This document shows, piece by piece, positions 49,801-61,970 of a stretch of DNA of 64,000 nt. The notes under the pieces were generated by a model that saw nothing but the letters and a program-made list of their open reading frames with translations, was not told the origin of the DNA and did not search any database. Source of the stretch: Prochilodus magdalenae (Eukaryota; Chordata; Actinopteri; Characiformes; Prochilodontidae); assembly GCA_024036415.1 (NCBI GenBank), contig JAMWET010005070.1:45001-109000 (forward strand). The letters are read 5' to 3'. Positions within the stretch are counted from its first letter, which is position 1. Every line of letters begins with the position of its first letter. The translations under genes and the position numbers were made by a program.

Positions 49801-51280
49801 AGATGTACTGTTATGTGTCATATTTTTAGCAGTTTCACTTTTAGATTAAATAGGAAAATCTGTCTCATTTACAGGAAGACATTTGAAGCAGAATTCCAGA
49901 TTTCTTGTTTTGCTCAAGTTGACACATTCCCAGGAATTCAGAGCATGATCAGACAGATGGCGGTCTGCGGGGCGAAGGCGAGGGCCTCTTAGGAAGATGG
50001 CGTGGCGTCTGCAGGGGCCTCAGGCATCGAGGGAAAATTCTGTGGAGGGGAAGCTGAACACAACTGAGCTTCAACATCTCCCCATGCTGCTAGCAGCCCT
50101 CTGGACAATTCCAAAATGGTACACTAAAGCAGGAGATGTCGGTTGTCATCAGATATTGTGCTGTCTGCCTCTGTGGAAAAACCCTGCAGGATTAAGTCAA
50201 AAGGTACTTCTGTTCGGCAGAGGACTACAGCTAAACTAAATGCAAACAGTCTTTTTTTGTCTGGAATTTTGAATTTATCACATTCATAACACATAGACTT
50301 GTGGTTTTGATATGCAATATCTGAGTGAACTAACTTCTTCTTATGCTCCCAAAGACCATCAGCTTTGGAATAACCAAACATCGGACATGAATACTGGGCT
50401 AAGAATTTTAGTCAGTGGCATAGATCCATTATTTATTCAAAATACAAAAGGATTCTGTAATTTCTCTATGAGTTCTTATATATTCATGAAGATGAACACC
50501 AGACTGACTCTCTGCTTAATTTGTTATTACAGAAACAGCTTTAAGTACGTGGACACTTTTAGTGTTTTCAACTATTTTAGCCACACTGTAAGTCCTGATG
50601 TTTTGTGTAGTTGAATAAAGTTGACTGATTTTTGACTGATTTTCTTGTCATTTGTTGCTGTCGGGCAATGCAGCCAATTTGTTTGTACTGTCTGGTTGGA
50701 AATTCAGCTGTAATTATTTTACTGAGTAAAATAAACTCAAAAAGTCAGCAATAAGAGAACATGGGGTGGAGTTACCCACAATTCTTAGCAAATTAGATTA
50801 TTTCTGTTCATTAGCCCTTATTTATCCTTCAGATGTTGTTGTCAAACACATTAAGCACATGCACATGTTATATAGGAGTTAAATGGAAGTTTGAAAGTTT
50901 GGTTGTTACAAAACATCTTAAATTACTGCTGATTCTAACATCTAGAGTATGTGACTCTAGAGTATGAAACACATTTTATTTACTTCTAGTTGGTGGTCAT
51001 TAGAATTATGTCCAGGTAAATATAGATATATGAAGTTGCTTGAACTCAAAAACTCAAACTCATAAAGCTTAAAGTTACTTAAACTCAAAAGTTTCTGGAA
51101 CAGAAGAATTTGTGTGATGTTTAAATATACTTTGTTTGTTAAACTTAAAAGGTTTGAGGGCATTTAACCATATGATTTAATCCATTTGAGGCAATGTGCT
51201 ACCTCTAATATTTTGAGTAGCCTTATTAGATTAAAAACACAGGCAGTAGAACCGGTTATACTGTAGCTACAGCAGCACAA
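46640..51280. other. upstream intergenic DNA, no recognised gene
   Basis: AT-rich DNA upstream of l3mbtl4. A plus-strand ORF of 162 codons (47481-47969) has no domain, no splice context and no recognisable similarity. A small GC-rich island at 49950-50060 is noted separately. Nothing else is seen. Confidence 0.6.
46823..46855. repeat. (CA)n microsatellite
   Basis: About 16 CA units just upstream of the promoter region. Confidence 0.95.
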
Positions 51281-51289
51281 GAACTTTTC

Positions 51290-51690
51290 ATCTGCCAATT
51301 TTAGGACTGGGCAGGCCTGGAAGTGGTGTGAAGCATACCACCACTGGACTCTGGACTAGGTTTTCTGGAGTGATGAATCATGCTGGACCTACTGGCATTC
51401 TGACCGATGAATCTTGGTTTCTGGTTTGGGTTTTGCATTAGCTATAAAATGAAGGAGGAATGATGGTTTTGGACCCCTTAGTTCCAGTAACTCTGAATGC
51501 TACAGTTTACACTGAGATTCTAGAAATTTGTGTGCTTCCAATGATGCTGCAGCAGTCTGTGGAAGGCGCTTTTCTGTTTCAGCTGGACAATGCACCCATA
51601 TACTTTTTTCTGAGTTTTCTGAGTTTGGTGTCAAACAGCTTTGATTGACTTGCACAGAGCTTTGATCTCAATCTCATTCAACGCTGACAG
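51290..51690 (+). pseudogene. decayed Tc1-like transposase
   Basis: Plus-strand remnants in changing frames: HHWTLD, then VFWSDES with the first catalytic Asp (about 51360-51385), MMVLDPLVPVTLNATVYTEI (from 51460) and FLFQLDNAP with the second catalytic Asp (about 51570-51600), then degraded remains of the region before NPIE (DLNLIH-like, about 51660-51685). This LGPLVPV...LNATAY type of Tc1 lineage is common in fishes. Stops and frameshifts make it dead; terminal repeats are not recognised. Confidence 0.75.
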
Positions 51691-51809
51691 TATACTGTAC
51701 ATACATATATAGAAAAAGTATTAACAAATGCATTATATGCAGAAAACTGTACTGAAACAGGGAAATTGGAGAGCTGGTAGACAGTGTGTGAAATAACTAA
51801 ATAAGAGGT

Positions 51810-51925
51810 CCCATGTTAACTGGCTACTCCAGTCCTGTCTGGCTGCTAACTCACCATAGCGGTGCTAATGCTGGCTTCCAATGGCAACAAAATGTTTGTG
51901 CAACAGTTCTTCTTCTGCAAATGTT
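51810..51925 (+). repeat. diverged interspersed repeat, copy 1
   Basis: GGTCCCATGTT, a GCTGGCTGCTCAC-like stretch and CCAATGGCAACAAA occur in the same order as on the minus strand at about 55940-55850. It is a member of an unnamed repeat family; no coding content. Confidence 0.55.
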
Positions 51926-52384
51926 CTTGTGTAGTTTAATATTATGGTCTTCCACAGGTTAACTGAGATCGTACACATCTAAATATTCTCTCTTTTCACC
52001 AATCTCTTGCCAAATAGGCCAAACTTTCAGGTTTACAAATATACTATAGCATATTGAAAAGTTTTTCAAAAGTAAATCCAGGTGTGGAGGCATCATGGTC
52101 AGCGTCATTTTCTGTCTTTGGTAACCTTTATCTTTCTCCACTTCAGCATTACAATCTGACATCTCCTTCTGGGTGCTACTATGTTCTTGATAGTGAATGT
52201 ATAATAAGCTTACAATAATCCTAAAATGAGAAATATAAGATATAACATCATTGTACTGGCCAATTCATTTTCTGCAGTGTGTATTTCACAGCTTGATGGG
52301 GAAGGCTTTTGAGAGAGGTTTGACAGACCTTTAGCATGTAGTATGGGCTCCTAAGTAAAGGACCACTCCTCTACATGAAGTGCC

Positions 52385-52700
52385 TTCAATTCAATTTATT
52401 TATAGAAATTTGCAACACTGTCATAAAGCAGGTTTTGGGGAATGTGGGTGTGAAACCACAATGAGCATGACATAGACAGCAGAGGCAGGACAAAAAATCC
52501 CTAAGGGCATGAGGAAAAAGCACTGAGAGGAACCAAAACTTAGTAGGGGGAACCTAACTTACTCTGGGCTGCGCTAGATAATGGAATAACTGTAGGAAGA
52601 GTAATTGACATTAATGGAGGGAAATGATTCAGACTGAATAATAATCCTTGAGGTGAGATAACAGCCAATGCTAGTCTCGGAAGCATAGTAAGAGGTTGGA
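52385..52700 (+). repeat. fish interspersed repeat (AATTCAATTTATTTATA type)
   Basis: It begins TTCAATTCAATTTATTTATA and continues with an AAAGCAGGTTTT segment, ...AAAAAATCCCTAAGGGCATG... and GAGAGGAACCAAAACTTAG, a block order that recurs in many fish genomes. It has no open frame. Class not assigned. Confidence 0.5.
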
Positions 52701-54060
52701 CTACCAATTAAATCTGACACATACAAAATGATAAATAAATGTAAAGATAGGTGTTAAACTAATGTATTGCTAATTACAAATCATGACACAGCAGGAGCCT
52801 AGAAGGGTTATAATGAGATGCAGGACAACCAGGTGGACTACCATGTGGGTTGAATAGCACACACATTAATCTCAAATGAGGTTCTACCTTTGTAAACTGC
52901 ATTCGTGAAAATGATAATGACATTATTAAACATAATAATTTCACTGTTAGCTGCTGCTCAAAGAAGAACAAGTTCCTCTTAAGAATTTCCCACATATTTC
53001 ATGTATGTTGTTCCTGGCACTGCTGGCTTGCTAAAGCATCAGGGTCAGATTTCTGAGAAGCTGCTTTGTGCTATACAAACATAAGCAATCTGACTGTAAA
53101 TGAGTTAAAAGTCATGATAACACCTGCACATTTGAAATAGGGAAAGTACCGCCACACAGTTAAAGGCCTTTTTTGTTGAACCAATATAATTTACTCTCTA
53201 AATTGTATCTGCTATCACTCATTAAAAGAGGTCACTGTAGTGTCCAGTTAGCTCAGAATTATACTCAGCACTAGGCAACGTGGTAAAACCAACAGTCATG
53301 AGGTCAGATAAGTGACCAAAATATAAAACATAAGCATACGCCCAAGAGAAAGCCTAGGAGGAGACAGATAAGTAAAACAGAGACAAGCCCAAAATACAAA
53401 CAGATGGAGCCAAGAGCCAATAAGCTCTCTGCATCTAAGAGATATTCAATAATATTATTAAAGTAATGTGGGGTTTATTCTATATTAGGTACAAAGTATT
53501 TTCGGATATTTGGCTTGTACCAATGGTACAATGAAATATGAAAATAAAAAAATGGTCTTTTATTGAACTTGATTGACTTTGTTGTTGGGCTGTGTTCTTT
53601 AATTAAAATATTTTTAATACATTTTAATATGTAATGGATATCAGTATTATCATTCGTTTTCTTAATAAGTACTTAGCTCTTTTGTACCTTTCTGAGTGTA
53701 CCTTCAGGAATGTGTTTCAAACTGTCCACTAAAGGACAGACAACATGTTGAATCAAACCACAATTACAATTACCAATGGGCAGCTGCTTCAGATGCAGCA
53801 GATAAAGGTCGTAGTTGAAAAACACTGGAGGACTCTTATAAGCACAGGCTACACTATACATTCTTGCATGTCAGATATCTCAGCCTTTAGCAGAATTCTG
53901 GATTTCCATAGTCCAAGTTTCAAATGCATTTGAATGCACTATTTCAAACAGTTACGTATCTATAGAAACACACACTGGGAAATTAGCTAAATCACAAATG
54001 TAGCTAATTATTATGTAATCCATAACTATATTGGATAATAATCAAAGCCCAAATAGTGGT
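52700..54060. other. no recognised feature
   Basis: AT-rich intergenic stretch; short ORFs on both strands without recognisable content. Confidence 0.5.
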
Positions 54061-54089
54061 AACAGTTCCTTTGCAAGTGAAGTGTGTGC

Positions 54090-54745
54090 CTCAGAGAAGA
54101 TTCGCAATTCGAGTCATTGGAAGAATTGGAGAGGGATTTCCATTGTAGCACTAAAGAAAGTGGGATGGTCCTATCGGCATACTGCACGTATTGCTTGTCC
54201 TGTTGGTGGCAGTGGGTGAAAGAAGACACACGCCAGTGGCAAGAAGGCTCTGGAAGACCTGCAGAGAGGAAGAATGTCACGAGTCACGAGTCACCCTGGC
54301 ACTGGCAGACAGCTGCACGATGCAGGACTATGTGCATGCAGGCTGTTCTGACGACTGCCCTTAACACCACGTCAACCTCGCCAAAGACTGCAATGGTGTT
54401 GTGCCAGATGGTGTGTGTGATTCAGAGTGGCAGCACGTCATCTTCAATGATGAGTACCACTTTTTTTTGGAGGAGAAGACCAATGAATCCGCCATGTGGA
54501 GACACTGTGGTCAGCACCAAGATGAATAGTTTGTTGTCATGCGTTACACGTCCAGAAGGCCAAGGCTTCACCTCTACCACACCATCTGCAGGAACTGTGT
54601 GAGAATGTTCAGGATGCATGAGATGGATTATCACAGGACACAATTAGGAACCTCTACAACTCCATCCCGAGACGTCTGGCTTGTTGCGTTAGCAAACATG
54701 GCTATCCGATGCCATACTGAGAGACACTACTTCTGTATGTCAATT
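54090..54745 (+). pseudogene. decayed Tc1-like transposon body
   Basis: Plus-strand remnants run through several frames. A paired-type N-terminal region (GMVLSAYC/GWSYRHTARI at about 54160-54190) is followed by a segment with HVIFNDEYHF (about 54437-54466), equivalent to the WSDES-type box around the first catalytic Asp, then MWRHCGQHQDE (54495-54528) and, near the end, YNSIPRRLACC (about 54657-54688), typical of a Tc1 C-terminus. The Asp/Glu half of the catalytic core between about 54560 and 54600 is deleted. It belongs to the same lineage as the fragment at 61.3 kb. Confidence 0.7.
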
Positions 54746-54749
54746 TAGG

Positions 54750-57380
54750 TCAATAGATATTGCCCATATCAGTCCAAATTTATCATCATTGCATTATAAT
54801 CCGACACTTGTAACTACTGATGAGTGTTATTTATTCATGAGCCCAGTGGCCCAGTACATAAAAAGCAAGTAAGTATACATGCATAAGCAGACAAGCACGT
54901 GTGGTGTGATGCAGAGGGACATGTGGCTAAATTATGCAGGTCAGTTTTTTGTTTTTTAGGTTCTGGTCTGGTTTTTAGATGTTTTTGTGCTTGATAATGT
55001 AAAGTACTGAAATTTTTATATTTCATTACAACATATGTTTTTGTGCTTTTTTTGATGTAGTGAGTAAATACTAAACTAAATTTGTGGTTGATGAAAATTT
55101 ACATCAATTTAAACCTCGGTTTAAGATTTATTTGCAACTTATTTGCAAGTTTAATTTTAATAAAACCTTTAAAACTTTAAACACAAGTTCACAGATTAGT
55201 TTTTCTTAGCCAAATTGCTGACCTATATATCTGTTCACAAACCAGCCAAAGCAAATTTACTAGAAAAGGAATAGTGTTTGTATAAATTTAGAAAAGACAC
55301 TCGCCAGTCACGAGTGCATGTATACATATTTCTATACTGTGTTCTGTTTACCCACAGAGTCAGGAACAATATGGTTTATTTGTTCACTAATACTTTTGAT
55401 GTTTGATTGTCAGTCAGTGTTTGCATTAACCCCATGCTGCTTTTCCTACCTTCCTCCAGGTGTTCCCTGATGTAGTCCAGGCCTGAAATGAATATTTCTA
55501 AAGATGCTGAGAATCCTTGAATGAGCTTGTTTGATTTTGACATGCTACGTTTGTCTGCAGACATAAGCCGGAAGGCACGACAGATTTCCCATAAGGTAGT
55601 GGAGCAAAATGTAAGATATTAGATTTTGAAATGTCATGGAGTTAAAGTATCATCATCCATCATCCAGTGTCATCCAAAATAGAAATACTTCAGTAAAGTA
55701 CAGATACACTAAACTACTACTTAAGTACAGTAACTAATTACACTTACTTAGTTACTGTCCTCCACTGTCTAAATGTAGTGGTTCATAAGGAACGAAGGAT
55801 AACTTTACCAAACTAGAAAAGTGCATTTCCAGAACAGGGACTGTTAAAAGACACTTTGTTGCCATTGGAGCTAACATTAGGGTGTGAGCAGCCAGCCAAC
55901 GCTTGATGAGCAAACCAACATGGGACCCTCCCCCGAATACCATGGGCTATTGCGCATAGTAGACATATTTAAATGCTCTCAGCTGTTAGTGTTTTAGTGA
56001 TTGTGCTGTAATTGAAAAATGACTCCTGTTGTAAAAACACTAGTGTTGATGTTTTGATTGAATGAATTCATTTTGAGACAATTCTGTGGTGCTTGTTATG
56101 GCTGTAGATCATGAACCACTGGGCCGAGCTGCATGATTCTGCGGAGAGGGGCGTGAAGTGTTTTGAAAAGGTAAACTTGGCGCTGAGAAAGGCTCCTTGC
56201 CGATTGTTTAAAACGGTGAGATAATATAAAATGACTGAAAGAGTGAGGACTTTCAAAATGGATCCCAAAGGCTCGAACAAATAGCAGCAGAAACACATCA
56301 GCTGCTTTTATGTTTATGAAAACAGCAAATCATTCATGAGTGTGTGAGTCAGAGCAAGTGAGATTGCTCATGCACGCTGCTCTGCATAAGCATCCACAAG
56401 AGCTCATCAGCCTGAAATGGAGCCATGAAAACACTTCGGCAGTACTGAGAAATGACTTCATTTTCCTCAGACGTGCAGTTCAGGCCCAGATTCATGAAGT
56501 ACCATTATGTTCTGCATAATACGCAATCAAAGCGCAATACTGCAATGCTGTGCAATGCATAAGGAAACAACGTACTGCTTGCAGCTCTGTGGATGCATCG
56601 GCTGATGTTAGGACACTTACACAACAACAAGTGACATAGTTGGTTGCTAAAGTATGAGTAGTGCGCTGGTGGTTGGAGGGAACAGAGATGTATTATTATG
56701 GCTTGGATGTCTCGAGCTGGTGATGCTATATGAGAGAGAAAAGCTGGACTAAGGGAGATCTAAAGCGTATGAAGACTTCCACATAAAAATGTAATATATA
56801 CTGGAAAGATCTAACAATCTCTACAGTCCAAAAAATTTTCATTGTTTTGGAGCCAGTGGAAAACATGTTTAACTTAAACAATGTAGGAAATTACACAGAA
56901 GCCTTGACAACCACATAAATGATTAATATTTAAATATTTAGTACAGTCATGTAAAGAGGTGAGTATGCTCTCTTTACATATATGACATATTTGACAAATA
57001 TTTGACTATGACATATTGGTGTTTGACCTTCAGTTAAACATTATGTATGTATGGATGGTATTTATTTTAGGCCTATTAAACAATATTTATTATGGTTGAC
57101 TATACTGTTATTCAATTTTTCTTTTTCTCCTGTTTCATCGCCCACTAACTTGTCCTGCAGCTTTCGAGATATCGACTCTGTTCCAACTCCAGATTGTCCA
57201 GTATGATACGCTGATGTGGGCTTGTATACAGCTTTTTGATCGGATGCACGTATTCCGAGTAAGAAGGAATTTTTTTCCCATAGAGAATGAATAGGATTGC
57301 AAAAACATGTGCCTATCTAACCTACTTCTGCTCGACTTAGAGACACCAAATCAGATACACTGGCTAATACAGAGTTTGAT
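54750..57380. other. no gene recognised
   Basis: AT-rich intergenic DNA; it contains copy 2 of the repeat described at 51.8 kb (minus strand, about 55850-55940). No exon or RNA gene is seen. Confidence 0.5.
55850..55940 (-). repeat. diverged interspersed repeat, copy 2
   Basis: On the minus strand it reads GGGTCCCATGTTGG, GGCTGGCTGCTCACACC, TAATG and CTCCAATGGCAACAAAGTG, matching the block order of 51810-51925 on the plus strand. Confidence 0.55.
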
Positions 57381-57389
57381 TAACCTGCA

Positions 57390-58150
57390 CTCGTTTATTT
57401 CTTCGTTTTGTTTCACATCCCTCGTTCCTCCCATAGAGTCCCAGTCATTTTTGGACCCCTCTAAAGCCGGCTGTTTTGTTCGGCCTAGAGGCACGAAACT
57501 TCCCATACTTTTTTCACATCACATTTTCACAGGTGTGAAGGTGAGTGAAAAACAGTACTTCAATACAGACATATAAATTAGACAATAAATATATACAGTA
57601 CTAAGCACTAAAATCTCTGTTACACTAATTTACAGTTATGAATAAAAATTATGAATAAAAACTATGATATATGCAGATGTACACATTACCATACAGCACT
57701 ATGGTAAGGCTGAGGTAGATGAGAGATGCAGGGTATATACAGGGCATAGAATATTATATACGTATAAACATACACTACAGATATACAGTGTGGATGGAAG
57801 ATAACAGTAGGTCAGTATATGTGCAAGTGTAAATATGCTAATGTAAAGTGCAGAGTGATGATTGTCCATGGAGATCATCGTTTAGATGGTTTTGGTGAGA
57901 TACACACACACTAAGGGCAGGTCCCCAGGCACCAATCCACAGCCATACTGACCCGCACTCGCCTATCTCGTCGTTTATTCATCCCTTATTCCTCCTATAG
58001 AGTCCCAGTCAATTTCGACCCAAACCAAGCAGTAATGCTTTTGTTTGACCGAGAGCCACAAAACTTCAGGTATTCACTAAGGGCAGGTCCCCAGATGCTA
58101 ATCCACAAGCATACCGACCCACACTCATTTACACATCCCTCGTTCCTTAC
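57390..58150 (+). repeat. threefold repeat of about 170 bp
   Basis: Three related segments. Copy A (about 57390-57520) and copy B (about 57905-58072) share CGTTTATT, the TCCCTCGTTCCTCCCATAGA-type stretch, GTCCCAGTCA and a GTTT(G/C)-GCC-AGAG-CAC-AAACTTC end. Copies B and C (58076-58150) share CACTAAGGGCAGGTCCCCAG, ATCCACA-GCATAC and GACCC-CACTC. B and C are adjacent, A is 400 bp away. No open frame. Confidence 0.7.
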
Positions 58151-58159
58151 TGAGCAAGC

Positions 58160-59440
58160 TGCGCAACCATCCTACGTTTCCTTCAGGAAATGCGCTTTTC
58201 TAGCTTTGTTTAATGGGCTTCATTTTTTTATCTGTTGAAAAGTATAAAAAGTTGTGCATCCCTGGCAACCTTATGTAAATGTCACAAAACCTCCCCAACA
58301 CCCCAATCAGTTCTAATCGCTAGTATTTAATAAGCGCACCTCATTGCAGTTTCATGTAAAGCGCATAGAGGACAATGCAGTTATTAATTCTAACACTCAC
58401 TTGTTAATTTATAGAACCTTTAACTATCCATATTTAAACACAGATTTCAATCCAAACAAAGTTGAAGAACTCTATGTCCACTCTGCAGGAATAATTTTCC
58501 ATACCTCCAAATGTTGCCTTTTCTGGTTCTCACAATCCAAATTACCCCAAACACATTCAGTGATGTTGGGGTCTGGGTTCTGAGGAAACAGCAGCTTCTT
58601 TGTTTGATGTAGCAAGGCTCTTATTTTTGCTTTTTTATTTTCTTAGTGAGAGTTTACTGACAGCTACGCATCCTGTAGCAAGTAACACTAACAACTTTCT
58701 GGAAAATTTCATCTCTTTTAATATGCTACCTCAGACGTTAGTGTTGGTCCAAAGAAACACAGAATGTATTTATGTTCAAACTACATTCATTTCACTTGTC
58801 TGCCACAGACAGCTGGTATCGATCCCTCTTTCAGGAAGCGCTTTGCTGGCAGTGCTGTTTTGTACTGACCCAGGTTGGAAAAACAGTCGCATAGACAAGG
58901 CTGAAGTCAGTTTCTTATTCGCCGTTTAAGGTGGACCAACAGCCAGAAACTGGACGGGTAGCCTGAGGTGCCAGAATTTAACTGCTGTGCAATTTAAAGT
59001 GGAAATGGAAAGTCTAAATAAGAACTAAGACTGGTGACTAAGATGTCCAGGAAACAAATGGTATCTCAGAGCTTGTTCTGCAGCCGTGGATGGGGATGGC
59101 CAAATTGGGTGGCTATAATAAGCCACCAGTTGACAAATAACAAGCTGTGTCAAAAACCCATTTTTGTGTTTGATAAAGGTTGAGTTAATCATAATACAGC
59201 AGGGATGTTTCTCCCCACTGTTAAGCCCCCTGCCAGCAGCGCATAATACATATTTTGAAAATAGAAAGAAATACATCATTTATATTGGTGTTTATTAGGA
59301 CAACGTTAATATTAATTTTCATAGGAAAGTTTACACCTGTAATTGTCATTTTTGCCACCAACATTTACACCTCAGATATACACAAACACTTCACAAACCG
59401 TCTGAACCTGTGAAGCCAGTAATCGTCTTGCAGTTAACAG
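58160..59440. other. no recognised feature
   Basis: Intergenic. A 109-codon plus ORF (58600-58929) has a hydrophobic N-terminus, but no codon pattern, domain or splice context that makes it credible. Confidence 0.5.
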
Positions 59441-59447
59441 AATGATA

Positions 59448-59491
59448 CACACACACACACACACAACACACACACACACACACAAAACACA

Positions 59492-59528
<37 letters not shown>

Positions 59529-59561
59529 ATACACACAAACACACAAAACACAATATACACA

Positions 59562-59615
<54 letters not shown>

Positions 59616-59630
59616 CACACACACAATACA
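59448..59630. repeat. long interrupted (CA)n array
   Basis: About 180 bp of CA dinucleotides broken by AATATA and AAACA motifs that themselves recur, suggesting slippage and duplication of a composite unit. ORFs through it (poly-Cys/Val and poly-His/Thr) are artefacts. Confidence 0.95.
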
Positions 59631-59804
59631 CACGAGGTCCCTTTGTAAAACTACCAGGGCAACGCTGTCTAATGAATAGAGAGAGAAAAGAGGTTTTTCT
59701 GTTCGTTGCCCTCCACTCTGTCTTACACCTGTTTGTTCTCTTCTGAGAGATCAGCGCTCTTTGGAGTGTCAAGCAGGGTTTTTCTCTCTTTGCTGCAGAG
59801 AATG

Positions 59805-60070
59805 AGGATAGGAGACAAAAAGAGAGCGAGAAAAGAAAGAAAGAGAGAGAAAGACAGTGAGAGAGGGAAAAATGTAGAGAGAGAGAAGAAGCAGTGAGAA
59901 ATAAAGTGAGTTAGAGTAAGAGTGGGTGAGAGTGAAAAACGTGAAAGAGAGTGGTAGAAAGAGAGGGAGAGTGAGTGGGTTAGAGGGAGAGTGGGTGAGA
60001 GGGAGTGCGTGGGAGGCAGAGAGAGAATGGGTGAGAGGGAGAGAGAGAGTGGGTGAGAGGGAGAGAGACA
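59805..60070. repeat. purine-rich (GA)n and GAGAGTGGGT minisatellite
   Basis: About 265 bp with almost only G and A on the plus strand, interrupted by T at intervals. In the right half a unit like GTGGGTGAGAGGGAGAGAGA recurs several times. Confidence 0.9.
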
Positions 60071-61290
60071 TCCAGCAGGTGCTATACCTATGCCTTTAAC
60101 TTGTAGTCATAGTGTGGTCAGTAGCAGTTGTTTAAAGAAGGTTTCTTAACTGTACATCGTATTAATGACTTCATCTTTTATCCTCCACCGGTCAGCACTC
60201 ATATCCCTTTTTCTCACTGACAGAGACACAGTCTCTAAAAATCAATAGAGAAGCAGTCCCAGCGGTTTCCTCAGATAGACAGTTTAGTGGATTGTTTAGG
60301 GGCCATGTTCTGTGTCATGATGAAGGCCTGAGCAGGCATTATATACGTGTATATTCCTATGTGTTAAAATGAAAGGCTTATTAACACTGCCTGGAATGGT
60401 TTGCTCTGGGATGTGTTTTGTATGTTCCTCAGGCATGCATATATATTGCAGTGCTTTTAGTTCTCCCAGTGCAAAGTCCGTATTTTGAGTTTGCTGCACC
60501 CCTGCCCCAGCAACCGCTCTCCTCCTACAGCACTTCTTCACGTCTGCTGTAGAGTTCAGTCATTAACACTGAGCTACTTTACTTATATAAATAAATAATA
60601 TATAAATAAATCTTTACTTTATTGTGTCTATTTAATTTCATGCTGTGTGTTGGTGACAGTATCAGTCCCGCTTTAGGACTGGTCACACTGTTCAGGTTTT
60701 TCCGTTTATCTTAGACCCAAAGGATCTCAGAGTTATGGAGCTTCAGTTCCTGTACTCCTGATAAATGCTGGACGCACTCTGACCCAGTTCTATGAGTTAT
60801 TCAGAACATAGAGGACATCTTGGACATCTAACCAAGTTATGTTTAATTAAGAAACTTCTGCTTTTGATTTGAGCCATTATATCATAATGTACCAGTACTT
60901 TTCCATGAGTACGGGTTTAGGCTACTCTACATGCTTCTGGTCACATGATCGATAACAAAGACTTTATTATTATCATTGTTGCAAACACATACAGTACTAG
61001 TAATGCTAGATGGAAACAACAGAATAGCACACAGAAAACACAGATTTCATATTTACAGGGGAGCATTGTACAGTAAGGCAGAGCGGGTAGAAATATGCAC
61101 ACATGATAGTATTTTGCTGACATTGTAACATCTGTTGGACAATGATAAAAAATACACTCATTAAAAGAATAGATGCAAGCAGAAGGAAGTGTCAGATTGC
61201 ATTGCTATAGGGAATGAAGATAAAGGTTACCAGGAACGATAAAGTAGGATTTAGACTGACATGGGAAACTAACATGGTTAGTAGTATGGC
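60071..61290. other. no recognised feature
   Basis: Intergenic AT-rich DNA with short ORFs only. Confidence 0.5.
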
Positions 61291-61297
61291 ATCAGGC

Positions 61298-61355
61298 CAT
61301 GTTGGTTGGCCATGTTGGTTGGCCGTGTTGGTTGGCCGTGTTGGTTGGCCATGTT
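61298..61355. repeat. 13-bp tandem repeat, 4.5 copies
   Basis: The unit CATGTTGGTTGGC is repeated at 61298, 61311, 61324 and 61337 with a CAT/CGT alternation and a partial copy at 61350. It abuts a decayed Tc1-like fragment. Confidence 0.95.
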
Positions 61356-61560
61356 GTAGGTGGATGTGTGATAAGTGACAACAAACCGCTGATTTTGGTG
61401 CTGATTAAGGCACCTCCACACACAGATTTGTTGCTCCTCTCCACAAAGACAAATACGGGACTAGTCACTGAAGATGACCCGCTGCCATTCACTCCATGAC
61501 AGTCTGACACAACACCATTGCAGTGTTCGCGGAAGTCACACTACTCGCTGAATGTCTGCA
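61356..61560 (-). pseudogene. Tc1-like transposase remnant
   Basis: On the minus strand the DNA matches, block by block, the decayed copy at 54.38-54.55 kb: GACTGCAATGGTGTTGTG-like, then a GGCAGCGGGTCATCTTCAGT-like stretch, the first catalytic box region and CATCAGCACCAAAAT-type sequence followed by TTGTTGTCA. The frame that stays open is out of phase with the transposase. Only about 200 bp of the central region is left. Confidence 0.6.
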
Positions 61561-61579
61561 TGTTGGGTCAGTCAGGTAT

Positions 61580-61970
61580 AGCGATTGTTACGCTGGGACA
61601 GGACGAGGAGGCAGGATGCAAGCGCAAGTTTTAATGTAAAAACAGCTAACAGAGACTAAATCCACAGACATGATGACAAATAACAAACATGGAGACAGAA
61701 CACCACGCAAGAACACAGGGGACTACAGGGAGTATAAGTGAACAAGGACTAACAAGGAACACCTGGGAAGGGGTAGAGCTACAAACCAAGGACAGGTGAG
61801 GGGACTGGCAAGGGGGCAGAGACAGGAGGAGCCAAAAACCAAAACAAACAGAAGCATATGGAACAGGACAACAAAGGGCACATGGATATGACAAGAAACA
61901 GAAAACCAGAGAAAACAGAGAAAAGCAGGGGCAAGACAAGACAGGACATGACAGCGATAAGGCCTGTCCT
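61580..61970. repeat. interspersed repeat, class unknown
   Basis: An A- and G-rich stretch (plus strand) that begins TGTTACGCTGGGACAGGACG and contains AAGTTTTAATGTAAAAACAG, ACCAAGGACAGGTGAGG and repeated GACAAGACAGGACATGACAG-like motifs. This composition is typical of a common teleost repeat, possibly a solo LTR or non-autonomous element. Boundaries are approximate and no coding frame is credible. Confidence 0.4.

Noticed and set aside
58600..58929. 109-codon plus ORF with a hydrophobic N-terminus resembling a signal peptide
   Set aside because: No cysteine pattern, domain or gene structure; hydrophobic starts arise easily in AT-rich DNA.
59372..59772. Several overlapping Cys/Val- and His/Thr-rich ORFs
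   Set aside because: Translations of an interrupted CA array in intergenic DNA.
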